From NCBI GenBank assembly GCA_035646975.1, contig DASROJ010000133.1, positions 1 to 5,404 on the forward strand: DNA of 5,404 bases, in the 5' to 3' direction. A program made the translations under genes and the position numbers. Position 1 is the stretch's first letter. Every line of letters begins with the position of its first letter. The DNA is from DASROJ01 sp035646975 (lineage in GTDB: Bacteria; Acidobacteriota; Polarisedimenticolia; JACPZX01; DASXTC01). The notes beneath the pieces are model-generated. The model searched no databases. It worked only from the letters and a program-made list of their open reading frames with translations, and was not told the DNA's origin. Shown here in pieces: positions 1 through 5,404 of this stretch.

Positions 1-1
1 G

Positions 2-832
2 TCGAGCCGGATCCCGTTTGCCGGGCCGGCGCCCGGTCCGCTCGTGCTCAGCGCCGGGCCCGAGATCGGCATCGAGCTGCTGGGACGCCAGGGGTTCGCC
101 CGCCACGCGGCCACGCCGCTGGAGGCCCAGCAGCCGGGATACAAGCCGGTGCTCCTGGACCTGGAGGTGGGCGCCACCGCGCCGCTGCGCATCGAGCGCC
201 GCCCGATGGCCAACATCATCGGATATCTCGAGGGGACCGACCCGACGCTGAAGTCCGAGGCGGTGGTCGTGACCGCCCACTACGATGCGATGGGCCGCAC
301 CGAGGACGGCGTGCTGCTCAACGGCGCTTCGGACAACGCGGCGGGAGTCGCGGCAATGCTCGAGATCGCGCGATGGTTGTCGGAGCCACGCCGGAGACCG
401 GCGCGAAGCATCCTGCTGGTGGCCACCGACGGCGAGGAGTGGGGGCTGGCCGGCTCGCGTGCGCTGGTGGGACGCCTCGCGGAGGTCTCGCTCAAGCCGG
501 TGGCCGTGGTGAATATCGACTCGCTGGGATCCCGGGAGGTCGCCGATCCTTTCTTGATCGGCGGATCGAATCATCCCGAGACACGGGCAGCCGTCGACTG
601 CCTGGCGGCCGCGCTGGGAGCTCACCTTGGCCGCGACATCGATGCCTACGCGTTCGACGATGGCAGCGACTACTATCCGTTTCACCTGGCCGGGGTGACG
701 TCGGTGGGGTTCTTCGCGGCCAACTACCGGATGCTGCACCGTTCCTCGGACAGCATCGAGTCGCTCGACCCGGCCGCGCTCGAGCTGGCGGCCCGTCTGG
801 CCGCGATCACCATCCGGGCGCTTGCGATGTGA
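2..832 (+). CDS. M28-family zinc metallopeptidase (aminopeptidase-like), 5' truncated
   Basis: The frame is open to the left edge, so the start and any signal peptide lie outside; GTG 44 is an internal valine, not a convincing start. Counting from GTG 44, the M28 di-zinc site is complete: His79 (TAHYDAMG), bridging Asp97 (NGASDNAAG), Glu131 as general base and Glu132 as ligand (DGEEWG), Asp159 (NIDS) and His232 (MLHRSSDSIESLDP). About 75 residues before His79 resemble the end of a protease-associated (PA) insert followed by the ANIIGYLEGTDP strand that usually leads into the M28 core. Members remove N-terminal amino acids from peptides and are usually exported, but export cannot be checked here. 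The gene ends ATG-TGA and overlaps the next gene by 4 nt, implying one operon. The family assignment is firm. The substrate is unknown, and a non-aminopeptidase M28 role such as glutaminyl cyclase-like activity is less likely but not excluded. Confidence 0.93.
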   Translation, partial: SSRIPFAGPAPGPLVLSAGPEIGIELLGRQGFARHAATPLEAQQPGYKPVLLDLEVGATAPLRIERRPMANIIGYLEGTDPTLKSEAVVVTAHYDAMGRTEDGVLLNGASDNAAGVAAMLEIARWLSEPRRRPARSILLVATDGEEWGLAGSRALVGRLAEVSLKPVAVVNIDSLGSREVADPFLIGGSNHPETRAAVDCLAAALGAHLGRDIDAYAFDDGSDYYPFHLAGVTSVGFFAANYRMLHRSSDSIESLDPAALELAARLAAITIRALAM

Positions 833-1929
833 CCAGGGCCTCCCGTCAGCGGATGGCGGCCTGGGGCGCGGTGGCCGGCGTCCTGCTCATCGTCATCGCC
901 GCAAGACTCGTCGTGCTCTACGAGCCGAACACGTTTCTTGCCGCCGATTCCAACTATTACGCCGAAACGGCGATCTCGCTGATCACCGATCACGACCTCG
1001 ATCTGAGAAACCAGCTGCAGGGAGGTCTTGCCAGGCACGACGGCGAGGTGGCGCTCGGCGCGCGCGGCGAGTGGTACCCGAAGCACCCGATCCTGATGCC
1101 GATCCTCACCCTGCCGCTGCTGCCGCTGTTCGGCATGAAGGCGTTCCTGGTCTTCAACCTGATCGTGCTGGTTGGCCTCGGCCTGACTCTCTACGAGCTC
1201 GCGGCGCTGGCTGCACGCCCGGCCTCAGCCGTGGGGGGAACGCTGGCCACGATACTCGGCAGTTTCCTCATCCTGTACGACTACAACTACTCTTCCAATC
1301 TGTTTGCCTGCCTGCTGCTCTGCCTGTCCGTGCTGTTCGTTTCAGGGGGCCGGCCCGTCCTGTCCGGGCTGCTCGGTGGACTCTCGGGCCTGGCTTCCAT
1401 GCCGCAGCTCGTCGTCCTGCCCTTCCTGATGCTGCATGCCGGCTGGAGAAACGGGACGCGGGCAGCGCTGCGGTTCCTCGCGGGCGCGGCGGTTCCGCTG
1501 GCGCTGCTCGGAGCGCTGAATTTTCACATGTTCGGATCCCCGCTGGTGAGCCCCTACATGCGCGCGCTGACCCTGGCAGACGGAGGGACGGTGCTGCACT
1601 CCAACACGGATGATTTCAACAATCCTCTCTGGGAGGGGGTCCGGGGCCAGCTGCTGGACCCCAGACGGGGGCTCGTCCGCACCGCCCCGCTGCTCCTGCT
1701 CGCGCTGCCAGGCTACCTGATCTGGCTGCGGGCCCGGAGGGACGAGGCGGCGCTCTGCCTCACGGTGTCGCTCGTCCTGTTTTTGGTCTTCAGCCGGTAT
1801 CGTCTCTGGCCCACCAGCCAGGTCGGCAACCGTTTCCTGATGCCGCTGGTCGCGCTGAGCGCACCGGCTCTTGCCTGCGCGCTTCAATGGACATACGACC
1901 GCGCACGGAGGTGGAGCGCAGAATCCTAG
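829..1929 (+). CDS. Multi-pass membrane protein, GT-C glycosyltransferase-like
   Basis: I chose GTG 829 (366 aa) because it overlaps the peptidase stop as GTGA, the usual geometry for translational coupling. ATG 853 is the alternative and would remove eight residues; neither has a clear Shine-Dalgarno. The basic N-terminus (TRASRQR) leads into a first membrane helix (about 10-31). A hydrophilic loop follows with an acidic AADSNYY motif (Asp40), the stretch ITDHDLDL, and YPKHPILMP near residues 83-91. Many hydrophobic segments follow up to about residue 355. The late part carries a DPRRGLVRTAPLLLLALPG block (277-295) and a GNRFLMPL block (333-340). This order resembles the ArnT/PMT-like GT-C fold, whose members move sugars from polyprenyl-phosphate carriers onto lipids or proteins at the outer face of the inner membrane. 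Such proteins are commonly longer (roughly 450-550 aa), so this one looks short at the C-terminus. The coding assignment is strong. Glycosyltransferase activity is inference. Confidence 0.8.
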   Translation: MTRASRQRMAAWGAVAGVLLIVIAARLVVLYEPNTFLAADSNYYAETAISLITDHDLDLRNQLQGGLARHDGEVALGARGEWYPKHPILMPILTLPLLPLFGMKAFLVFNLIVLVGLGLTLYELAALAARPASAVGGTLATILGSFLILYDYNYSSNLFACLLLCLSVLFVSGGRPVLSGLLGGLSGLASMPQLVVLPFLMLHAGWRNGTRAALRFLAGAAVPLALLGALNFHMFGSPLVSPYMRALTLADGGTVLHSNTDDFNNPLWEGVRGQLLDPRRGLVRTAPLLLLALPGYLIWLRARRDEAALCLTVSLVLFLVFSRYRLWPTSQVGNRFLMPLVALSAPALACALQWTYDRARRWSAES

Positions 1930-1947
1930 CGGGGAGCGCCGGGGCGG

Positions 1948-3978
1948 TCAGTTCGGGTAGATCGTCAACGCCTCGCCGGCGCGGATGGCATTGCCGGAGA
2001 TGTTGTTCCAGGCTTTGAGATCATCCACCGTCGTCTTGAATTTCAAGGCGATCCGGAAGAGGTTGTCCCCCGTGCGGACTTTGTAGATGACCCGCTCACC
2101 GGCCGGGTCGGGCGTGACCTGCCCGCCTCCCGGCACGCTGACCAGCCCGGCGGCCGGTTCGGTCGCAGCGCCGGGCCGGGTCGCCCCGAGCGGACGCACG
2201 CTGCCGGAGGAAGAAGGACCCCGTCCCACCATCAACCGCTTGCCCGGCACGATCACCGACTTCTCGGTCATCCCGTTCCAGCTGAGCAGGTTTCTCAGCG
2301 AGATTCCATAGGCGCGGGAGATCGCCGAGAGCGTGTCGCCACGGCGGACCACGTGATAGGGCGAGTACTTGGTCCCGACCTGGGATGATCGGCTCGAGTG
2401 CCTCGTGCGCGGCGCGTCGTCGTCCACGGCCACCGTGTTGCCGAGACCGGGCACCGTGATCTGCGCGCCGACGCTCAGCGAGCGGGGGTTGCCGATCTTG
2501 TTGCTCGCTCGCAGCTCATCGACCGAGGTGCCGTACTTGGCGGCGATGCTCCCCAGAGTGTCGCCGCGCCTGACCGTGTGCACCTTCGCGATCCGCGCAA
2601 TCCGGTCCGAGTCGGGCAGCGACTCATAGGCCGCCACGAAGGTTTCACCCTTGCCCGAGGGCAGAAGAACCTCGTAGTCTTTCTCGCCCGGGGGGGTGAC
2701 GCCGAGCCTGAGCTGCGGGTTGAGAAACTTGATGTCGTCCACGCTGCAGCCGGCCAGACGGGCCATCAGGGAAATCTCCGTCGGGCCCTGGACCGTGACC
2801 CGATCGTACTGCAGGGTCGGGTTGTGCTCGACACCCTCGAACCCGTACTTCACCGGGTCCTTGCTGATCAGGGCCAGCGCGAGGATGGCCGGGACGAAAT
2901 TCTTCGTCTCCGTCCTCATGTAGCGCGTCTTGGTCAGGTCCCAGTAGTCGGTCTTTCCGCTCCGGCGTTGCGCGCGCAGGACGTTTCCCGCGCCGGTGTT
3001 GTAGGCGGCGATCGCCAGATGCCAGTCACCCAGCGTCGCGTACAGATCTTTCATGTAGCGCGCCGCCGCACGGGTCGACTTCTCCGGGTTGGAGCGCTCG
3101 TCCACGTACCGGTTCACCTTGAGCCCGTACTCTCTGCCCGTGGGTGTCATGAACTGCCAGATGCCCCTGGCGCGGGCGCGCGAATAGGCGCTCGTCTTGT
3201 ACGTGCTTTCCAGAAACGCCATGTAGATGAGGTCGGCCGGCAGCCCCTCTTCCTTGAATGTTCGGTGGATCATCTCTTCGTACCAGCCGTACCGCTGGTA
3301 TCCGCCGACGAACGAGTTGCGGAACTCTTTCCTGTTCTTGAAAATCTCGACCCAGGCCAGGACCTGATCGTTGATGACCATCGGGATGTCGAACGAGATG
3401 GCCTGAGCCTCGGGCGCGACGTTCTCGCGCTCCTTGGCCGCCTCCTCCGGCGTCAGATAGGTATTGATGTCGTTGAGCCCTTCGGTGGGCGAAGGAGTCG
3501 CGTCGGGTGCGCTGCCGGGAGCCTCTTCCAGATCCTGCTCCAGCGCCGCGATGTCATCCACCATCTTGTTGAAGGCGGTTTTCAGGCGCGGGCTCTGATC
3601 CACCGGCACGCTCGAGTTCATGAAAACCTGGATGGCCGCGTCGAAATGGCCGCGAGCTTCTTCAGTCTCCCCCGCCCTGAGCGATTCGACCCCCTGGTCG
3701 TACTCCTCCTGCGCATTGGAGAGAACCGAATCGACCGGGTCGTCCGATGCGTGGGACGGAGCTGGCTGGCTGGCAGCGGCTCCTGATTTGTCCGGCGCCG
3801 TCCTGGCATCGCCGTTGTCGGCGGCGGCCGACCTGGCCGGGCCGGCCGGTGTGGCTACCGGAGTTCTTTGTGGAGTGGTTCGCGCCACGCGCCTGGTGTC
3901 CGAGCCGGCGCAGGCGACTGTCAACATGAGGGCCGGGATGACGAGCAGGAAAGTGAAACGGGAGGATTGCTTTTCCAC
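1948..3978 (-). CDS. mltD: MltD-type membrane-bound lytic murein transglycosylase with LysM repeats
   Basis: A 676-aa lipoprotein that would cleave peptidoglycan glycan strands to 1,6-anhydro-muropeptides in the periplasm. It starts at GTG 3978, with GAGG four bases upstream. Residues 1-23 form a lipoprotein signal ending LTVAC, with Cys23 as the lipidation site. Residues 30-80 are an Ala/Pro/Ser-rich linker. Residues 84-150 look helical and TPR-like (YDQGVESLRAGETEEARGHF). The SLT domain spans about 205-380: catalytic Glu257 in FLESTY, then SRARARGIWQFMTPTG (266-281), VDER, and LAIAAYNTGAGNV (321-333). Residues 392-443 resemble a degenerate LysM ending TPPGEKDYEVLLPSG. Three clear LysM modules follow at about 466-510, 541-585 and 631-675, each with an R-(R/T)-G-D-(T/N)-L core that binds GlcNAc-containing glycan. 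E. coli MltD has 452 aa and two LysMs, so this is an enlarged version. It is transcribed alone, convergent with the membrane-protein gene and divergent from recA. Confidence 0.95.
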   Translation of the reverse strand: MEKQSSRFTFLLVIPALMLTVACAGSDTRRVARTTPQRTPVATPAGPARSAAADNGDARTAPDKSGAAASQPAPSHASDDPVDSVLSNAQEEYDQGVESLRAGETEEARGHFDAAIQVFMNSSVPVDQSPRLKTAFNKMVDDIAALEQDLEEAPGSAPDATPSPTEGLNDINTYLTPEEAAKERENVAPEAQAISFDIPMVINDQVLAWVEIFKNRKEFRNSFVGGYQRYGWYEEMIHRTFKEEGLPADLIYMAFLESTYKTSAYSRARARGIWQFMTPTGREYGLKVNRYVDERSNPEKSTRAAARYMKDLYATLGDWHLAIAAYNTGAGNVLRAQRRSGKTDYWDLTKTRYMRTETKNFVPAILALALISKDPVKYGFEGVEHNPTLQYDRVTVQGPTEISLMARLAGCSVDDIKFLNPQLRLGVTPPGEKDYEVLLPSGKGETFVAAYESLPDSDRIARIAKVHTVRRGDTLGSIAAKYGTSVDELRASNKIGNPRSLSVGAQITVPGLGNTVAVDDDAPRTRHSSRSSQVGTKYSPYHVVRRGDTLSAISRAYGISLRNLLSWNGMTEKSVIVPGKRLMVGRGPSSSGSVRPLGATRPGAATEPAAGLVSVPGGGQVTPDPAGERVIYKVRTGDNLFRIALKFKTTVDDLKAWNNISGNAIRAGEALTIYPN

Positions 3979-3982
3979 GGTA

Positions 3983-3986
3983 CCTC
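3983..3986 (-). promoter_or_regulatory. mltD ribosome binding site
   Basis: On the minus strand the sequence reads GTGAGGTACC followed by GTG. The GAGG core lies four bases before the GTG, short but usable spacing. It supports GTG 3978 as the start, and the protein from there begins directly with a well-formed lipoprotein signal. A small CCCT/AGGG hairpin (3990-3993 with 4000-4003, six-base loop) lies just upstream, leaving the GAGG exposed between the hairpin and the start. Confidence 0.65.
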
Positions 3987-4033
3987 ACACCCTGATGAAA
4001 GGGATGGCCCTGGGACTCGCAAGGGACGCTTGA

Positions 4034-4128
4034 TGTTCCCGTGCCGGTAGGAAGCTTGTTGCCCGCCCCAGAGCTGTTGCCGATTCGCGCCATCGGACCG
4101 CTCAGCCGCCAGTTCATTCACGGGAACA
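4034..4128 (-). ncRNA. Candidate structured RNA element in the mltD leader
   Basis: Read on the minus strand (the mltD transcript), TGTTCCCGTG (4128-4119) pairs perfectly with CACGGGAACA (4043-4034), giving a 10-bp closing stem around 75 nt. Inside, GGCTG (4107-4103) pairs with CAGCT (4076-4072, one G-U). Inside that, CCGAT (4096-4092) pairs with ATCGG (4084-4080) around the seven-base loop GGCGCGA, with an asymmetric internal loop AGCGGT/CAA. The 3' part holds a second copy of the GGCAACA(A)GCT motif and a possible weak GGGC-AACAA-GCTT hairpin. A long closing stem with nested helices between promoter and start codon is typical of riboswitches or protein-binding leaders. I cannot match it to a known class. 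The pairing is seen in the sequence; the RNA function is inference. Confidence 0.4.
4053..4081 (-). repeat. Imperfect direct repeat GGCAACA(A)GCT
   Basis: On the plus strand, AGCTTGTTGCC (4053-4063) and AGCTGTTGCC (4072-4081) are the same motif differing by one inserted T, separated by eight bases and spaced by 18-19 bp. Both copies lie inside the 10-bp inverted repeat of the mltD leader. In the RNA the first copy contributes to the 3' sides of the nested hairpin, so the second could compete for the same partners or form a tandem protein site. Confidence 0.5.
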
Positions 4129-4170
4129 CTAAATGCTGTCGAAAATGTCCCGGCGGTACGAATTGAGTGT

Positions 4171-4189
4171 CCTGTTCTTGAGTCACAGG
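4171..4189. repeat. Inverted repeat CCTGT-N9-ACAGG
   Basis: Perfect five-base arms at 4171-4175 and 4185-4189 flank nine bases. Relative to the predicted mltD transcription start near 4198, it lies about 10-28 nt into the transcript, where it could be a 5'-terminal RNA hairpin or a downstream operator. The core CTGT-N9-ACAG is one base longer than the E. coli-type LexA box CTGT-N8-ACAG, so it is not a canonical SOS box. Confidence 0.35.
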
Positions 4190-4204
4190 CGCGGAAACAC
4201 CCGG

Positions 4205-4233
4205 ATAATACGTCCCGTCTTCCGGACTGTCAA
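4205..4233 (-). promoter_or_regulatory. Predicted sigma70-type promoter for mltD
   Basis: On the minus strand the -35 is a consensus TTGACA (4233-4228), followed by exactly 17 bases and a -10 TATTAT (4210-4205, five of six matches). Transcription would start near 4198, giving mltD a leader of about 220 nt. I found no comparably good promoter nearer to the start codon. The best alternative -35, TCGACA at 4142-4137, has no acceptable -10. Confidence 0.7.
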
Positions 4234-4240
4234 CCCGGAA
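4220..4240. repeat. Inverted repeat TTCCGG-N9-CCGGAA over the mltD -35
   Basis: Perfect six-base arms at 4220-4225 and 4235-4240 flank nine bases that contain the TTGACA -35 of the mltD promoter. The 21-bp dyad is the right size for a dimeric regulator, and its position would block RNA polymerase. No T-run follows on either strand, so it is not a terminator. Operator function is inference. Confidence 0.4.
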
Positions 4241-4313
4241 CCTCCGTCCTGTCAGCGTTATTCGGTTTTTATCGGTGGGATTCTCCTCCGTATCGATCCG
4301 GGCGCCACTCGGG

Positions 4314-4342
4314 TTTACATCGTTTTTCGTGTGAAGTAGAAT
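4314..4342 (+). promoter_or_regulatory. Predicted sigma70-type promoter for recA
   Basis: The -35 TTTACA (4314-4319) and the -10 TAGAAT (4337-4342) each match consensus at five of six positions and are separated by exactly 17 bases. Transcription would begin near 4349, giving a leader of about 52 nt before the recA ATG. An imperfect dyad, TTTACA-N10-TGTGAA (4314-4335, five of six arm positions matching), overlaps the -35 and spacer, where a repressor such as LexA might bind. I could not match it to a LexA box I know. Confidence 0.7.
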
Positions 4343-4390
4343 GCCGGACCTGACGTGGCCTCGACCTTCCGCCTGATATTCCCCTTCAAG

Positions 4391-4395
4391 AGGAG
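4391..4395 (+). promoter_or_regulatory. recA ribosome binding site
   Basis: AGGAG lies five bases before ATG 4401, within a purine-rich AAGAGGAGA stretch. It is a strong Shine-Dalgarno and fixes the recA start. The protein from this ATG aligns with E. coli RecA with a constant two-residue offset through the core. Confidence 0.85.
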
Positions 4396-4400
4396 ATCAC

Positions 4401-5404
4401 ATGGTTCAGGAAAACAACGGCAAGGCCAAGGCCGTGGAGACTGCTGTCGCGCAGATCGAGAAAGAGTTCGGCAAGGGCGCCATCATGAAGCTCGGCAGCC
4501 GCGAGGTCCAGGAAGTCGGCTTCATTTCCACCAGCTGCATCTCGCTGGACGCGGCGCTGGGGATCGGCGGGCTGCCGCGCGGCCGCGTCACAGAGATTTA
4601 CGGGCCGGAGTCGTCCGGCAAGACGACACTGGCGCTCCATGTCATCGCCGAAGCGCAGCGCAAGGGCGGCATGGCGGCCTTCATCGATGCCGAGCATGCA
4701 GTGGACCCGGACTACTGCCGCAAGCTGGGCGTGGATGTGGACAATCTGCTGATCTCGCAGCCCGACAGCGGCGAGCAGGCGCTCGAGATTGCCGAGATGC
4801 TGGTGAGGTCCGGCGCGCTGGATGTCATCGTCATCGACTCGGTTGCGGCGCTCGTGCCCAAGGCCGAGTTGGAAGGCGAGATGGGCGACAGCCACGTCGG
4901 TCTGCAGGCCCGCCTGATGTCGCAGGCGCTTCGAAAGCTGACCGGCGTGGTGAGCAAAACCAACACCTGCCTCATTTTCATCAACCAGATCCGCGAAAAG
5001 ATCGGCGTGATGTTCGGCAACCCCGAGACGACCACCGGGGGACGCGCCCTGAAGTTCTACACTTCCGTGAGAATCGACATCCGGAAGGTGGCCTCCATCA
5101 AGGAGGGTGAGAACGTCATCGGAAACCGCACCAAGGCCAAGGTGGTGAAGAACAAGATGGCGGCGCCTTTCAGGATCACCGAGTTCGACATCCTTTATGG
5201 CGAAGGGATCTCGCGCGAGGGGGATCTTCTGGATCTCGGTGTCGAAAAGGGTCTCGTTCAGAAGAGCGGCACCTGGCTGTCGATCGGAGAGATCCGGATC
5301 GGCCAGGGTCGCGAGAACGCCCGTCTGTTTCTCCGGCAGAACTCCGATGTCTGCGCCGAGCTGGAGACGAAGCTGAGAACTGCCCTCGGGTTGATCAAGA
5401 CTCC
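4401..5404 (+). CDS. recA: RecA recombinase, 3' truncated by window edge
   Basis: RecA forms ATP-dependent filaments on single-stranded DNA, catalyses strand exchange in recombinational repair, and triggers LexA self-cleavage in the SOS response. The window holds 334 codons and the frame is still open. Homologues are about 340-355 aa, so only the acidic C-terminal tail is missing. Visible elements: Walker A GPESSGKTT (68-76, Lys74), catalytic Glu98 in FIDAEH, Walker B VIVIDS (Asp146), loop L1 region EGEMGDSH, Gln196 in FINQIR, and loop L2 GVMFGNPETTTGG (202-214). Tyr266 in ILYGEG matches the adenine-contacting Tyr264 of E. coli. The C-terminal domain has WLSIGEIRIGQG (292-303), where E. coli has WYSY after the same Trp. 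STSCISLD near 46-53 is also slightly off the usual STGxLxLD. The gene has its own promoter and ribosome binding site. Identification is certain. Confidence 0.98.
   Translation, partial: MVQENNGKAKAVETAVAQIEKEFGKGAIMKLGSREVQEVGFISTSCISLDAALGIGGLPRGRVTEIYGPESSGKTTLALHVIAEAQRKGGMAAFIDAEHAVDPDYCRKLGVDVDNLLISQPDSGEQALEIAEMLVRSGALDVIVIDSVAALVPKAELEGEMGDSHVGLQARLMSQALRKLTGVVSKTNTCLIFINQIREKIGVMFGNPETTTGGRALKFYTSVRIDIRKVASIKEGENVIGNRTKAKVVKNKMAAPFRITEFDILYGEGISREGDLLDLGVEKGLVQKSGTWLSIGEIRIGQGRENARLFLRQNSDVCAELETKLRTALGLIKT

Larger units (their letters stand above)
3979..4400. other. Divergent mltD-recA intergenic region (422 nt)
   Basis: I see no credible gene here. The short open frames lack good ribosome binding sites, lack family resemblance and run across the predicted promoters. 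The part from about 4130 to 4345 is visibly more AT-rich than the flanking genes, as expected for control DNA. It contains outward-facing sigma70-type promoters for mltD and recA with about 80 bp between their -35 boxes, a long mltD leader with RNA-like secondary structure, and several short inverted repeats. All are listed separately. Confidence 0.85.

Noticed and set aside
373..828. Upstream extension of the membrane-protein frame into the peptidase gene
   Set aside because: The translation is Gly/Arg-rich with no hydrophobic pattern, and it lies wholly on the real M28 coding sequence. The membrane-protein character starts only after GTG 829.
1974..1981. CGCCGGCG palindrome near the 3' end of mltD
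   Set aside because: It lies within the last LysM coding sequence, is only eight bases long with no loop or T-run, and is expected at this GC content.
2398..3786. A 462-codon open frame antisense to mltD
   Set aside because: It is a high-GC shadow. The opposite strand encodes an unmistakable SLT-LysM protein, and the antisense translation is Arg/Val-rich with no domain.
4072..4107. Resemblance of CCGATG...CGGCAAC to the SAM-I (S-box) riboswitch core
   Set aside because: The similarity is limited to a few bases. The kink-turn AGAG segment, the GGCAACC ending and the P3/P4 helices are not evident, and mltD is not a sulfur-metabolism gene. A covariance-model search would settle it.
3921..4121. 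A 66-codon minus-strand open frame over the mltD leader and start
   Set aside because: It overlaps the mltD signal peptide in another frame and its GTG sits in the leader stem. It shows no ribosome binding site or recognisable domain.
4238..4249. GAAC-CTCC-GTCC as a Gram-positive-type LexA box (GAAC-N4-GTTC)
   Set aside because: It has one mismatch in the core and lies about 65 bp upstream of the recA -35, so it would not be expected to block that promoter. Chance occurrence is likely.
4133..4339. A 68-codon plus-strand open frame upstream of recA
   Set aside because: It has only a weak GGGA upstream, no family resemblance and an Arg-rich, low-complexity-like composition. It runs across the predicted mltD promoter and into the recA -10.
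4355..5110. A 251-codon plus-strand frame overlapping recA
   Set aside because: It is an out-of-frame shadow of recA. The true recA frame starts at ATG 4401 and is open to the window end, with every RecA motif present.

Overview
The window is GC-rich bacterial chromosomal DNA carrying four protein genes, two of them cut by the window edges. A recA housekeeping gene, a lipoprotein-type MltD lytic transglycosylase (a periplasmic peptidoglycan enzyme) and strong codon-position GC bias point to a high-GC Gram-negative (diderm) bacterium. The M28 peptidase, GT-C-like membrane protein and multi-LysM MltD would suit Acidobacteriota or a similar high-GC lineage, but the phylum cannot be fixed from this sequence alone. 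No mobile element, CRISPR array, tRNA or rRNA was seen.

Layout: (1) 2-832, plus strand: 3' part of an M28-family zinc aminopeptidase with all metal ligands intact. (2) 829-1929, plus strand: a multi-pass membrane protein resembling GT-C glycosyltransferases, translationally coupled to the peptidase by a 4-nt GTGA overlap. (3) 1948-3978, minus strand: a large MltD-type lytic transglycosylase lipoprotein with an N-terminal TPR-like segment, an SLT domain, one degenerate and three clear LysM modules. It converges on the membrane-protein gene with only 18 nt between the stop codons. (4) 3979-4400: a 422-nt non-coding divergent region. (5) 4401-5404, plus strand: recA, lacking only its extreme C-terminus. 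Its frame stays open to the right edge.

The most interesting part is the mltD-recA intergenic region. It holds two well-formed sigma70-type promoters pointing away from each other: TTTACA-N17-TAGAAT for recA, and TTGACA-N17-TATTAT for mltD. The mltD promoter lies about 220 nt upstream of the mltD start codon, so mltD would have a long untranslated leader. Within that leader a perfect 10-bp inverted repeat encloses 75 nt, which contains a nested two-part hairpin and a duplicated GGCAACA(A)GCT motif. This looks like a structured cis-regulatory RNA that I cannot assign to a known riboswitch class. Short inverted repeats also sit on the mltD -35 and in the early leader, and no canonical LexA box was found at the recA promoter.

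Functionally the genes form three transcription units: a peptidase/membrane-protein pair, a cell-wall remodelling enzyme, and the recombination/SOS gene recA. Nothing in the sequence shows that the three units work in one pathway. The window is mostly ordinary core genome, and its novelty, if any, is regulatory.
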